This document shows, in pieces, positions 31,659 to 41,748 of a stretch of DNA of 64,000 nucleotides. The stretch comes from a bacterium (GTDB lineage: Bacteria; 4484-113; JAFGCY01): NCBI GenBank assembly GCA_020440605.1, contig JAGRNT010000020.1, positions 1-64,000 of the forward strand, in the 5' to 3' direction. Under the pieces are notes generated by a model, which was not told where the DNA came from, made no database searches, and saw only the letters and a list, made by a program, of their open reading frames with translations. The position numbers and the translations under genes were made by a program. How positions within the stretch are numbered: the first letter of the stretch is position 1; every line of letters begins with the position of its first letter.

Positions 31659-33077
31659 ATGGCCATGGACGCAATCAAGTTCGGGACCGACGGCTGGCGC
31701 AGTGTCATCGCCGACGGCTTCACCTTTGACAACGTCGCCCTGGTGGCGACGGCGATCGCGCAGTACCTGGACGAGCAGAACCTGCGGGACCGGCCCCTGC
31801 TGGTGGGCTTCGACCGGCGCTTCGCGGCGGAACAGTACGCGGCGCACTTCGCTTCAACGGTGGCGGCGCACGGCCAGCCGGTGCTGCTCAGCGATGACTA
31901 CTGCCCAACCCCCTGTCTGGCGGTCGGCGTGCAGGCCCACAATGCGGCCGGCGCTGCGATGTTCACGGCCAGCCATAACCACTGGCGCTACCAGGGCCTG
32001 AAGTTCATCCCGGATTTCGCCGGCCCGGCCATGCCTGAGACCACGGACCGCCTGACGGAGCTGATCGGCAAGCTGATCCCGCACTGGATCGCACCCTCCT
32101 ACACGGGAGTGTTCAACGGGGAGCGGATCAATCTCAAGGAGACATACTTCGAGCGCCTGCGCAGCATCGTGAATGCCAACGCATTCTCCTCCTGGCACGG
32201 GCGCGTGCTCTACGACTCGATGCACGGCTGCGGAGCGGGCTATCTGGATGAGATGCTGCGTGAACACGGACTCGAGGTGATCAGCATCAACTCAGAGCGC
32301 GATGTCTATTTCGGAGGGAGCCTGCCCGACCCCTCTCACGCGCATCTCAAGGACCGCCTGCCATTGCTGGAGGAGCACGACTGCCGCCTGCTGATCGGCA
32401 ATGACGGCGATGCCGACCGCGTCGGGATCATGGACCGCAAGGGCAACTTCTTCACCGCCAATGACCTGCTGCCGCTGATCGCTGATTACATGGTCCGCTA
32501 CAAGAACGGCCAGGGGCATTTCGCGCGCACGGTCTGCACCAGCCACCAGCTCGACAGCGTGGCAGCGGAGCATGGCCGGGAGATGGTGGAGGTCAAGGTC
32601 GGATTCAAGTACGTGGGCCAGGAGCTCCTGAAGGGTGCGATGATCGGCGGCGAGGAATCCGGCGGAATCAGCATCAGCGGGCATGTCCCGGAGAAGGATG
32701 GCACGCTCGGTGCGCTGCTGACGATCGAGATGCTGGCAACCAGCGGCGAACGGCTGGTGGACCTGCTGGAGGACTTCGAGAACCGCCATGGGCACAGAAG
32801 CTTCAACCGCCATGACCTGCACCTGAGCGAGGCACAGAAGCAGCGGCTGTTCGGCTCGCTGGAGGCTGGCAATGAGCCGCGCTTCGGCGGGCACAAGGTC
32901 GTTAAGCGGATCACCATCGACGGCTACAAGTACGTGCTGGACGACGGCAGCTGGGTGATGCTCAGGGCCAGCGGCACGGAACCGGTGGTGCGGATTTATA
33001 TCGAGACGACGCGCCCCGAGAGCTTCAGCCGCTGGCAGAAGCAGCTGATGGACGAGATCCGCCAGATCATGGGCTAG
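31659..33077 (+). CDS. Phosphohexomutase (phosphoglucomutase/phosphomannomutase family)
   Basis: Alpha-D-phosphohexomutase of 472 residues, interconverting hexose 1- and 6-phosphates to feed nucleotide-sugar synthesis. Motifs: IKFGTDGWR at the N terminus, phosphoserine loop FTASHNHWRYQGLKF (Ser105), metal-binding GNDGDADRVGIMD, sugar-binding GEESGGISISGH, and phosphate-binding RASGTEPVVRIY. GEESGG and the PgcA-like domain order suggest glucose or mannose specificity rather than GlmM. A possible TGCGAGAAT extended -10 lies eight bases before the ATG (31642-31650). It is convergent with the lipoprotein gene at six bases. Confidence 0.9.
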   Translation: MAMDAIKFGTDGWRSVIADGFTFDNVALVATAIAQYLDEQNLRDRPLLVGFDRRFAAEQYAAHFASTVAAHGQPVLLSDDYCPTPCLAVGVQAHNAAGAAMFTASHNHWRYQGLKFIPDFAGPAMPETTDRLTELIGKLIPHWIAPSYTGVFNGERINLKETYFERLRSIVNANAFSSWHGRVLYDSMHGCGAGYLDEMLREHGLEVISINSERDVYFGGSLPDPSHAHLKDRLPLLEEHDCRLLIGNDGDADRVGIMDRKGNFFTANDLLPLIADYMVRYKNGQGHFARTVCTSHQLDSVAAEHGREMVEVKVGFKYVGQELLKGAMIGGEESGGISISGHVPEKDGTLGALLTIEMLATSGERLVDLLEDFENRHGHRSFNRHDLHLSEAQKQRLFGSLEAGNEPRFGGHKVVKRITIDGYKYVLDDGSWVMLRASGTEPVVRIYIETTRPESFSRWQKQLMDEIRQIMG

Positions 33078-33083
33078 GCCGGC

Positions 33084-34940
33084 TCAGCTTTCTCGGATCG
33101 CGAACATCAGGCGGCTGTCATCATCATCAAGCGCGCGATTCCAGGTGATGCCCGCGATATCGTTGTCATCAAGGGCCAGATCCAGCCAGATCCTCAGGTT
33201 CGGGGTGTACTTGCTGATGGCCTGGCTGCTGACCTGCTCGCGCTGCCAGGCGGCTCCGTCCCAGTAGGCATACCAGATCGTGATGTTGCCGGCGGTGTCG
33301 CGCGTGTAGGCGATCACGGGCCGGCCGTCGGAGGTGAACTCCACCTGGTTGAAGTCCGCGAGGAAATCCGTTGCCCCGCTGGCGAAGTTGTCAACCTGCT
33401 GGATTCCGCCCGCCTTGAGGTTCAGGTCCTCCAGCAGCGGCACGTAGCGCAGGATCTCCGGTCCGTTGACATCGGTTTCAAAGAACTTGTAGATGAAGCC
33501 GAACAGTTCATCAGACGCAGCTGCTGCGGGATTGACCGCCAGGCTGCCGATGTCATGGCTGCTGGCGTCGGAATAGATGTCAGTCAGGGTGTTCGGAGCG
33601 GATTCATAGGTCAGGAAGCCGCCGTTGTTGGCAAAGTAGAGCAGCGGATCGCCAGGTGCGAAGCGGACGCGCGGGAACCAGTAACCACCGGCGGTCAGGC
33701 CGCCTGCGGCATCAATGTTGTCCTGGGGATCAGTCTCGTTGAGCGTGAACTGCCGGTAGCGTGCTGAACCATCCTTCGAGGAATCAGTGTAGTTGTAGAA
33801 GTGGTTGGCAAAACCGTAAGTGCCTGCCGCGGAGTTGTAGTCAGTGCTGGAGCTGCCGGCCAGTTCCTTTATCTCGAAGCCACTGCCCAGTTCATAGTTC
33901 CAGAAGCCGGCCTCGTTGGATGTGCCCTCATTGTAGTAGGCCGTGAAGCCCATCAGCGTGTTGTAACTGCTGCTGCCGATGGCCGTGTAGGCCAGGCTTA
34001 CGCGCGGGGTGCCACCGGGCCCGATCACGATATCCTGGCCGAGGCCGACGCCCTGGCCATTGCTGTTCATCTCGCCCACGACCCAGTTCGATGGCTTGCC
34101 GGGATCCAGTGCACGGTCCAGCACCGCCGCGAGTGGCAGGCCGACATTGAAGTCCCCATAGGCGATGAAGATGTTGCCATTGGGGAGGAAGCCCAGCCCC
34201 GGGGTCCAGCCGGCTTCACTGTCAATCTCGACATTCAGCCAGTTGACCTCATCGTAGACCAGCTCGATGGATTCCACGTCCAGACTCTGGGCTGCGGGCA
34301 GGATCACGGCGATGTAGACATTCTGGGCCGGGCTGCGGTAGGCGTCACCGACATTCAGGCCGCGGATGTACTGGCTGGCCACCTGGGTGCTGCCCAGTAC
34401 CTGCCAGCGGTTCTGTTCATAGTTGGCGATGGCCAGCACATATCCGGCCTCAGCGCCGCTGAAGCCTTCGTTGGAAGTCATGAGCTTGACTGTGGCCGGA
34501 TCGCGGTGGAAGTTCAGGCCCTGGAAGCGGTACATCACCCAGGCTGTGCCCGTTGCACTGTTCAGGCGCTTGGCATTGCCGACATTGCTGGCCTTGCCGG
34601 GACTGAACTTGAAGTGCTGGCTGCCGTTCAGGCTGCTTGTCTGAGTCACACTGGGCAGTTTACCCAGCAGTTCATCCGCCGGCAGTTCCAGGTCCTCGAG
34701 CAAGGATTCATCAGGCATGCGCATCCGGCGCGCGAATTCAGCGCTGACGGGCGTGATGCTTGCGGGTGCACTGCGCTCCGACTCGGGCTGGACCTGGCCA
34801 CGTTCGCTGGGATGCCCGCTCTGAACCTCATTGCCGCGGCTGAGCGGACCTCGGGACTCAAGCGAGCCGGGGGCACTGCCGGAGCAGGCGGACAGCAGGA
34901 CGGGCAGCAGCAGCGCCGCAAGGATTTTCAGCCGATACAT
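33084..34940 (-). CDS. Secreted lipoprotein with beta-propeller-like repeats; paralog of the one at 16164
   Basis: Exported lipoprotein of 618 residues, function unknown. MYRLKILAALLLPVLLSAC is a canonical lipoprotein signal ending at Cys19. A Ser/Pro/Arg-rich stretch follows, then a module with AWVMYRFQGLNFHRDPATVKLM and AGYVLAIANYEQNRWQVLG that parallels residues 90-210 of the lipoprotein at 16164. The C-terminal 350 residues hold irregular all-beta repeats, for example GNIFIAYGDFNVGLPL, GRPVIAYTRDTAGNITIWYAYWDG and DNDIAGITWNRALDDD, suggesting a beta-propeller. ATG 34940 is chosen over the upstream frame (to 35015) because GGGAG sits four bases before it and the signal starts there. A minus-strand TAGAAT at 34975-34980 is a likely -10. 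Confidence 0.78.
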   Translation of the reverse strand: MYRLKILAALLLPVLLSACSGSAPGSLESRGPLSRGNEVQSGHPSERGQVQPESERSAPASITPVSAEFARRMRMPDESLLEDLELPADELLGKLPSVTQTSSLNGSQHFKFSPGKASNVGNAKRLNSATGTAWVMYRFQGLNFHRDPATVKLMTSNEGFSGAEAGYVLAIANYEQNRWQVLGSTQVASQYIRGLNVGDAYRSPAQNVYIAVILPAAQSLDVESIELVYDEVNWLNVEIDSEAGWTPGLGFLPNGNIFIAYGDFNVGLPLAAVLDRALDPGKPSNWVVGEMNSNGQGVGLGQDIVIGPGGTPRVSLAYTAIGSSSYNTLMGFTAYYNEGTSNEAGFWNYELGSGFEIKELAGSSSTDYNSAAGTYGFANHFYNYTDSSKDGSARYRQFTLNETDPQDNIDAAGGLTAGGYWFPRVRFAPGDPLLYFANNGGFLTYESAPNTLTDIYSDASSHDIGSLAVNPAAAASDELFGFIYKFFETDVNGPEILRYVPLLEDLNLKAGGIQQVDNFASGATDFLADFNQVEFTSDGRPVIAYTRDTAGNITIWYAYWDGAAWQREQVSSQAISKYTPNLRIWLDLALDDNDIAGITWNRALDDDDSRLMFAIRES

Positions 34941-34974
34941 ATCACTCCCGTGGCCCGGGTGGGCCTTCACCCCT

Positions 34975-34980
34975 ATTCTA
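34975..34980 (-). promoter_or_regulatory. -10 element of the second lipoprotein gene
   Basis: TAGAAT on the minus strand, 34 bases before the ATG at 34940, overlapping the end of the upstream transporter gene. Confidence 0.4.
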
Positions 34981-35703
34981 CCCTTCCAGGGCGGGACGTG
35001 TGCGGGAGAGGCCACGGGCGAAATACAGGAATGGGGTATCCGCCAGGGCGACGATCAGTTTCATGATGTAGGAACTGGCCCAGATGGAGCCGAGCACGGC
35101 CGGATCACTCACGAGCGCGGTGCCGAAGAAGAAGTCGATCGGGCCGAGTGCCACGAATACGAAGATCGTGGTATCCACCGCCTGGCTGACCAGGGTGGAA
35201 GCATTGTTGCGCAGCCAGAGCAGCCGGCCTTCAGTGCGCTGCTTGAGCTTCGCAAACAGGGTCACGTCCAGCAGCTGGCTGGCCAGATAGGCCAGCAGCG
35301 AGCCGATGGTGATGCGCGGGAGGAAGCCGAAGATCGTGGACATCGCCCCGGACTGTCCTTCATCGAACTGGCTGGGTGCGAACTTCAGGCCGATCTGCAT
35401 GTAGAGGGTCATCAGCACCATCGCCATGAAGCCCATCCAGACCGCGCGGTTGGCCTCCTTCTTACCGTGCACCTCATTGAGGATGTCCGTACAGAGGAAG
35501 ATCGAGCCGTACATGATGTTGCCGAGTGTGGTCTCCAGCCCGAAGATGTTGACGAGCTTGACCACCTGCACATTGGCGGTGATGATCGCCATCACGATGT
35601 AACCGTAGAGCCCCACCCTGCCGAACAGACGGTAGACAACGACGACCATACAGAGGTCGAAGAGCAGGAAGAGCAGCCACAGCAGGCTGTTGGAGATTTC
35701 CAT
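34978..35703 (-). CDS. yhhQ: Queuosine precursor transporter (YhhQ/VUT family)
   Basis: Inner-membrane transporter predicted to import preQ0/preQ1 for queuosine tRNA modification. The 241 residues give about six helices. The family stretch FGLETTLGNIMYGSIFLCTDILNEVHGKKEANRAVWMG, with its TDILNE-x-[HY]-G core, is diagnostic. Later SLLAYLASQLLDVTLF, LWLRNNASTLVSQAVDTTIFVF and YIMKLIVALADTPFLY also match. TATCAT (minus, 35711-35716) ends seven bases before the ATG, so the mRNA is probably leaderless and no preQ1 riboswitch can lie upstream. Queuosine biosynthetic genes are not in the window. Confidence 0.9.
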   Translation of the reverse strand: MEISNSLLWLLFLLFDLCMVVVVYRLFGRVGLYGYIVMAIITANVQVVKLVNIFGLETTLGNIMYGSIFLCTDILNEVHGKKEANRAVWMGFMAMVLMTLYMQIGLKFAPSQFDEGQSGAMSTIFGFLPRITIGSLLAYLASQLLDVTLFAKLKQRTEGRLLWLRNNASTLVSQAVDTTIFVFVALGPIDFFFGTALVSDPAVLGSIWASSYIMKLIVALADTPFLYFARGLSRTRPALEG

Positions 35704-35710
35704 GTCAAGA

Positions 35711-35716
35711 ATGATA
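35711..35716 (-). promoter_or_regulatory. -10 element for leaderless yhhQ
   Basis: TATCAT on the minus strand, seven bases before the ATG at 35703; no Shine-Dalgarno. Confidence 0.45.
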
Positions 35717-35718
35717 CG

Positions 35719-36654
35719 TCATGCTGCCCGGCGGCGCCTGCGGTCCATCACCAGCCAGGCGATCATCGCGGTGCAGATCAGGACTGAGACCATGGCCAGC
35801 AGTACAGGAATGATCAGGCTGCGTACAGCCACGCCATGCTGCTGGCGCAGGTCCCACTCCGTGTATTCCTGGCGGAGGATGTAGGCTCCCGTGCGGGGAT
35901 CAGCTTCGTAGAAGGCCATGACACCATCGGCGGTGCACAGCAGCATTTCGCCGTCCGGACCGAAGTGGATGCGATCCAGGGCTGTCCATTCCGCTGTTTC
36001 GGAAAAGGCGGTCAGGCGGCCGGCTGGATCAAAGAACTGCGGAAGCTGCAGGGGCAGCCAGTCCTTCTCCGTCCAGACACCGAACTCGGTGGTCCAGGTA
36101 TTGCCGGCCTGCAGCAGCACGAGCAGCACGAGATCGCCATCCGGATTGCGGGCCACGCTGCGCAGCTGCAGCTCGCAGTCCGTGGGATCCTCGATGCGTG
36201 TGCCGTAGAGATCGAGCAGCATGCGGTCGAGTGATATCTCCGCGACGGGCTTGAGATCGGGCCAGGACATGATGCCGGTCAGGAATTCGCTCTCACGGCG
36301 CATGGTGCAGGCCAGCAGGCGCTCGCCGCCTCCGCGTACAGGCTCGGGAGTGAGGAAGACCCGGCGGCGGTTTTCCTCATCGAGGCTGAGCAGTGTGTTC
36401 ACTTCCTCCAGCTCAGTGCAGTAGCGGTCCGCGAAGATGTCGGAGAGCACGGCATTGGCGACGGGGCTGCGAGGTGTGCCGTCCCAGAGATAGCTCATCG
36501 CCTTGTCGGAGGTGATGCCAAGCGGCATGCCATCGCTGGCGATGCCGCCGTCCAGCCCGGAGCTGGCACGCTTCTCGGCTCCGGCCGGTGAGCAGTGCAG
36601 CAGCAGGATGAACGCCGTCAGGACTGCGAGACTGAGCTGCCGGAGAGTGTGCAC
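35719..36654 (-). CDS. Exported, C-terminally membrane-anchored protein of unknown function
   Basis: 311 residues, not assigned to a family. A signal peptide (LSLAVLTAFILLLHCSPAGAEKR) is followed by about 235 residues of mixed beta structure with strands such as PDGDLVLLVLLQAGNTW, EFGVWTEKDWLPLQL and FGPDGEMLLCTADGVMAFYEAD. A C-terminal helix (LIIPVLLAMVSVLICTAMIAWLV) and the basic tail MDRRRRRAA form a stop-transfer anchor. The bulk is therefore predicted periplasmic, tethered to the inner membrane. Phrases like PDGD and GPDGEM recall propeller or sensor domains, but this is weak. The GTG at 36654 follows a TGCTAAACT extended -10 by six bases (leaderless). Separate promoters make co-transcription with yhhQ optional. 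Confidence 0.6.
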   Translation of the reverse strand: MHTLRQLSLAVLTAFILLLHCSPAGAEKRASSGLDGGIASDGMPLGITSDKAMSYLWDGTPRSPVANAVLSDIFADRYCTELEEVNTLLSLDEENRRRVFLTPEPVRGGGERLLACTMRRESEFLTGIMSWPDLKPVAEISLDRMLLDLYGTRIEDPTDCELQLRSVARNPDGDLVLLVLLQAGNTWTTEFGVWTEKDWLPLQLPQFFDPAGRLTAFSETAEWTALDRIHFGPDGEMLLCTADGVMAFYEADPRTGAYILRQEYTEWDLRQQHGVAVRSLIIPVLLAMVSVLICTAMIAWLVMDRRRRRAA

Positions 36655-36660
36655 ATGGAG

Positions 36661-36669
36661 AGTTTAGCA
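36661..36669 (-). promoter_or_regulatory. Extended -10 element for the leaderless GTG gene at 36654
   Basis: TGCTAAACT on the minus strand, the same nine bases and six-base spacing as upstream of udg. Confidence 0.6.
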
Positions 36670-36682
36670 GGGCTGAGAGGGA

Positions 36683-36760
36683 TCACTGGATGCGCATCAG
36701 CTGCCAGGCCGCGAGCGCCAGCAGCGTGATCCAGAAACATCGTGTCAGTACGTAGCCCAT
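36683..36760 (-). CDS. Possible 25-residue single-pass membrane peptide
   Basis: ATG at 36760 opens 25 codons: a short MGYVLTR lead, one hydrophobic helix (CFWITLLALAAWQLM) and RIQ. AGGGA lies three bases before the ATG, which is tight. It sits in the 160-base gap between tsaD and the anchored unknown protein. The hydrophobic helix with an Arg on each side is what small membrane proteins look like, but a chance frame of this length is common at this base composition. Confidence 0.25.
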   Translation of the reverse strand: MGYVLTRCFWITLLALAAWQLMRIQ

Positions 36761-36803
36761 CCTTCCCTGGACGGCGCAGAGTTATCCTGCGGGTTCCTGC
36801 ATC

Positions 36804-36809
36804 TAGAAT
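36804..36809 (+). promoter_or_regulatory. -10 element for leaderless tsaD
   Basis: TAGAAT ends exactly six bases before the GTG at 36816. No Shine-Dalgarno. Confidence 0.6.
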
Positions 36810-36815
36810 ATCCGC

Positions 36816-37880
36816 GTGCTCTGTGCGGTTGAGACAAGTTTTGACGAAACGGGGATTGCATTGTGCGACAGTGCGGGTCTGATCAGGGCCTCGCTGCTGT
36901 CCAGCCAGGTGGAACTGCATGCGCCCTACGGCGGCTGCGTGCCCGAACTGGCGGCGCGCACGCACCTCTCCGACCTGCCCCAGCTCTGGCAGCACATTGA
37001 GCCGGAGCTGCGCGCGGGGATTGAGCACATCGGCGTGACCAGCGGACCGGGCCTGCCGGGCTGCCTGCTGGCCGGGGTGAACTTCTGCCGCGGGCTGGCC
37101 GCGCACTACGGCATCGCCCTGCATGGCCTGAACCACCTGCAGGGGCATATCTTCAGCCCCTTCATGGGCCAGGGCAGTGAGCCGGGCCTGAGCCTTTCCG
37201 AGATTCCCTTCCCGCATGTGGCGCTGCTGGTCAGCGGCGGGCATACCGAGCTGTTCCTCGTGCGCGGCGTGGAGGAGATTGAGCTGCTGGGCCAGACCCA
37301 GGATGATGCCGTGGGCGAACTGCTGGACAAGGTGAGCGCGATGCTCGGACTGGGCTATCCCGGCGGGGCCCGGCTGGAGCGGCTGGCGCGGGAGTATCCC
37401 GGCATGACTGAGCTGGCGGAGTACAGCGGCCAGTTCGAGCTGCCGGTGCCTATGCGCTCGCGCAAGTATGGCTACAACTTCAGCTACAGCGGGCTCAAGA
37501 CTGCGGTGCGCAAGCAGATCCAGGAGCGGGCGGACCACCCTGCCCTCGCTGACAACTGGCAGGCCTCGCTGGTGGCGGCGCTGTTCAGCTCCGTGGTGGA
37601 GTCGCTCTGGTTCAAGCTGGAGCGTGCTGTGGAGGAATACAAGGTCAGCCTGCTGACGGTCTCCGGCGGGGTTGCCATCAACGGCTTCATCCGCGCGGCC
37701 TTTGCGGAGCGTGCAGGAAGAATGGGCGTGGAACTGCGGGTCCCGCATCCACGGCACTGCCTTGACAACGCTGAGATGATGGCCTGGCTGCTGAAGCTCA
37801 GGCTTGAGGCCGGGATTCCCGCGCGCGAGTTCGATGCCCGCAGCAACTGGGTGCCGGGGGAGCCGGGCTGGAATGACTGA
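36816..37880 (+). CDS. tsaD: tRNA N6-threonylcarbamoyladenosine transferase TsaD
   Basis: Transfers threonylcarbamoyl from its AMP ester to A37 of ANN-decoding tRNAs, with TsaB and TsaE (not in this window). The 354-residue protein starts AVETSFDETGIALCD, has GGCVPELAARTHLSDL, the metal-binding H107-x3-H111 in LNHLQGHIFSPF, VALLVSGGHTELFLV, DDAVGELLDKVSAMLGLGYPGG, FNFSYSGLKTAV, LLTVSGGVAING and CLDNAEMMAWL with the third ligand Asp. The length is normal. GTG 36816 follows TAGAAT by six bases (leaderless). The last eight bases overlap the DUF2344 gene. Confidence 0.94.
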   Translation: MLCAVETSFDETGIALCDSAGLIRASLLSSQVELHAPYGGCVPELAARTHLSDLPQLWQHIEPELRAGIEHIGVTSGPGLPGCLLAGVNFCRGLAAHYGIALHGLNHLQGHIFSPFMGQGSEPGLSLSEIPFPHVALLVSGGHTELFLVRGVEEIELLGQTQDDAVGELLDKVSAMLGLGYPGGARLERLAREYPGMTELAEYSGQFELPVPMRSRKYGYNFSYSGLKTAVRKQIQERADHPALADNWQASLVAALFSSVVESLWFKLERAVEEYKVSLLTVSGGVAINGFIRAAFAERAGRMGVELRVPHPRHCLDNAEMMAWLLKLRLEAGIPAREFDARSNWVPGEPGWND

Positions 37881-38523
37881 ACCAAGGCAACGCCAGCGCC
37901 TGCGCTTCCGCTATGCGAAGGACGAGGTGCTGATGTACATCTCGCACCGCGACCTGCTGCGCTTCGTGTTCCGCCAGTTCCGCCGGATCCGCCTGCCGCA
38001 TGCCTACAGCGAGGGCTTCAGCCCCAAGCCCAAGGTCAGCTTCGGCCCGGCCCTGTCGCTCGGAGTGCGCGCTGACAACGAACTGCTGGACATCGAGATG
38101 CAGGACGGCATCAACTGGGGCGCGGCCGAGCTGGCGGAGAACCTGGCGCGGCTGCGCGAGAACAGCGAGCCCCGCAGATTCGCCATGGAACTGGCGGTGC
38201 TGCCGGAGGATGCAGCGAACATCAGCAAGGCCGTGAAGCAGTGCCGCTACAGCCTGCGCTTCGAGGGAGCGGAGGCGGATGTGGCAGCCGTGATGGACAG
38301 CGCGGAGCTGCCCTTCACCAACCACAAGGGGCGCCAGAGTGACCAGAAGCTGGCGGTGCTGGGCTGGGAGCAGGCCGAAGGTCGGCTGGAGATCCACGCA
38401 GACAATTCCGAGCGCGTGCTGAACGTGCTGAGTCTCGTGAAGATCATCACGGAGCGCACCGGCCAGCGCTGCACGGACATGCTGCGCCGCTCGCTGCTGG
38501 ACGGCGAGGGCCGCGAACTCTAG
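37873..38523 (+). CDS. TIGR03936/DUF2344 protein (stand-alone)
   Basis: 216-residue protein of the radical-SAM-linked DUF2344 family. Typical elements are RLRFRYAKDEVLMYISHRDLLRFVFRQFRRIRLPHAYSEGFSPKPKVSFGPALSLGVRADNELLDIEM, i.e. F-x-K-x-[GE]-x-[LM]-x-[YF]-[IL]-SH-x-DL, GF-[SN]-P-[KR]-P and [FL]-[AG]-x-PL/AL-x-[LV]-G. In many bacteria this domain is fused to, or encoded beside, a B12-binding radical SAM protein; here no such partner is adjacent. Its biochemical role is not established to my knowledge. The start ATG at 37873 lies in the last codons of tsaD, so translation is coupled to a tRNA-modification gene. Convergent with nuoN. Confidence 0.82.
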   Translation: MTEPRQRQRLRFRYAKDEVLMYISHRDLLRFVFRQFRRIRLPHAYSEGFSPKPKVSFGPALSLGVRADNELLDIEMQDGINWGAAELAENLARLRENSEPRRFAMELAVLPEDAANISKAVKQCRYSLRFEGAEADVAAVMDSAELPFTNHKGRQSDQKLAVLGWEQAEGRLEIHADNSERVLNVLSLVKIITERTGQRCTDMLRRSLLDGEGREL

Positions 38524-38538
38524 TCAGGCGGATGCAGC

Positions 38539-40127
38539 TCAGCCGCCGAGGCGCGTGAGATCCAGCGCTCCCAGCAGCAACTGCGGCAGCACCCCGAGCA
38601 CGATCGTCAGGCCGACCGTCAGCACCGTGCTGAACACGTAGCTGCCCGGCATGGCCTGCGGATTGAGGCTGGCCTCACCCGGCACCGCGGGGGTCATGTA
38701 CATCGCCACCACGAAGCGCAGGTAGTAGTAGAAGCTCAGCGCGGAGTTGAGCAGCGCGAAGATCACCACACCGCTCAGACCGGCCTGCCAGGCCTCACGG
38801 AAGACCACGAACTTGCCGAAGAAGCCGGCGGTGAGCGGGAAGCCGCCCATGCTCAGGAGCAGGATCGTCAGGCAGATCGCGGCCTTGGGCGTCTTCTGCC
38901 AGAGCTCATGCATCTGGTCAAGGAAGACATCATCCTGCCCGTCCGGTGCGAACCAGGTGATCAGCAGGAAGGCTCCGAGGCTGGCCAGCGTGTAGCCGGC
39001 GAGGTAGAACAGCACGGCGCTGCCGCTGGCGGGGCTGCCGCTTACCATCCCGAGTGCGAGATAGCCCGTATGCGCAATCGCGGAGAAGGCCAGCAGGCGC
39101 TTGGCGCTCATCTGATGCAGGGCGAACAGATTGCCGACGAGCATCGAGAGACAGGCGAAGAGCACCAGGGCATCCCGCCAGAGTTCCGGCTGCAGGCCGG
39201 GCAGGCATTCCACCACGATGCGCGTGGCGGAGGCGAACATCGCGACCTTGACGCCCGTGGCCATAAAGGCCGTGACGGGGGTCGGCGCACCCTGGTAGAC
39301 ATCCGGGACCCAGGCGTGGAAGGGCACCATGCCGAGCTTGAAGGCGATGCCGACACCGACGAGTCCGATGCCGATCAGCAGTACGGGATCGACGTTCACG
39401 CCGGAGCTGGACAGTGCGGCGTCGGAGGCCGCGAGCTTGATTGCCAGATAATTGAGATGGCCGGCCACGCCGTAGATCAGCGAGGCTCCGAACACGAAGA
39501 AGCCGCTGGCGAAGGCTCCCATCAGGAAGTACTTCAGCGAGCTTTCCTTGTTGAGGCGGCTCTTGTCATTCAGCCCGCACATCACGTAGAGCGGCAGGGA
39601 CAGCAGCTCCAGCGACATGAAGGTCGTGATCAGGTCGCGGCTGCCGGCGATCAGCATCATTCCGGTGGCACTCAGCAGCAGCAGGGGGAAGAGCTCAGCG
39701 TGGTAGCGCTCCTTGCGCTTCAGGAAGGGAATGAAGTTCAGGATGGTGATGACAACGACCACACAGACCAGCAGGCAGACGAACAGGAAGAAATGGTCCA
39801 CCACGAAGGACGGTGCGAAGCCGTTGCTGGCGGCGTTGATCAGCGAGGGGAAGAGGCCAACTGACGGCCCATCGGGGTTGGTATTGACCCAGCCCCAGGT
39901 GCCGAGCGTGCCGAGCAGAGCCAGCACGGTGCCGGCGAGGCTGATCCCCGAGGCGTTGCCAAGGCTGATACCGCCCTCCGGTCCGGGCTGGCGGCGGCCG
40001 AAGTAGTCGACCAGCAGCAGCACGAGGATCGTGACGGTGAGGATCATCACCGGAGCCAGCGCGATCACCAGATTGCGGTCAAGGGGCTGGAGATGGGTGG
40101 CATCCACTACGGACTGCAGCGCGAGGA

Positions 40128-40131
<4 letters not shown>
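38539..40131 (-). CDS. nuoN: NADH-quinone oxidoreductase subunit N
   Basis: Antiporter-like membrane subunit of complex I, one of three that pump protons. The 530 residues give about 14 helices. Markers are SLELLSLPLYVMCGLN with the key Glu, the lysine-bearing LKYFLMGAFASGFFVFGASLIYG, FKLGMVPFHAWVPDVYQGAPTPVTAFMATGVKVA, KRLLAFSAIAHTGYLALGM, and MGGFPLTAGFFGKFVVF. Last gene of the operon; ATGA overlap with nuoM. It converges on the DUF2344 gene 15 bases away with no visible terminator. Confidence 0.95.
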
Positions 40132-41747
<1,616 letters not shown>

Positions 41748-41748
41748 C

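Noticed and set aside
33801..35066. 421-codon open frame on the plus strand
   Set aside because: Antisense to the second lipoprotein, which has a canonical lipobox and Shine-Dalgarno. No credible start signal.
36680..36732. Inverted repeat GGATCAC/GTGATCC
   Set aside because: Seven-base arms 39 bases apart are likely by chance, and no promoter geometry supports an operator.
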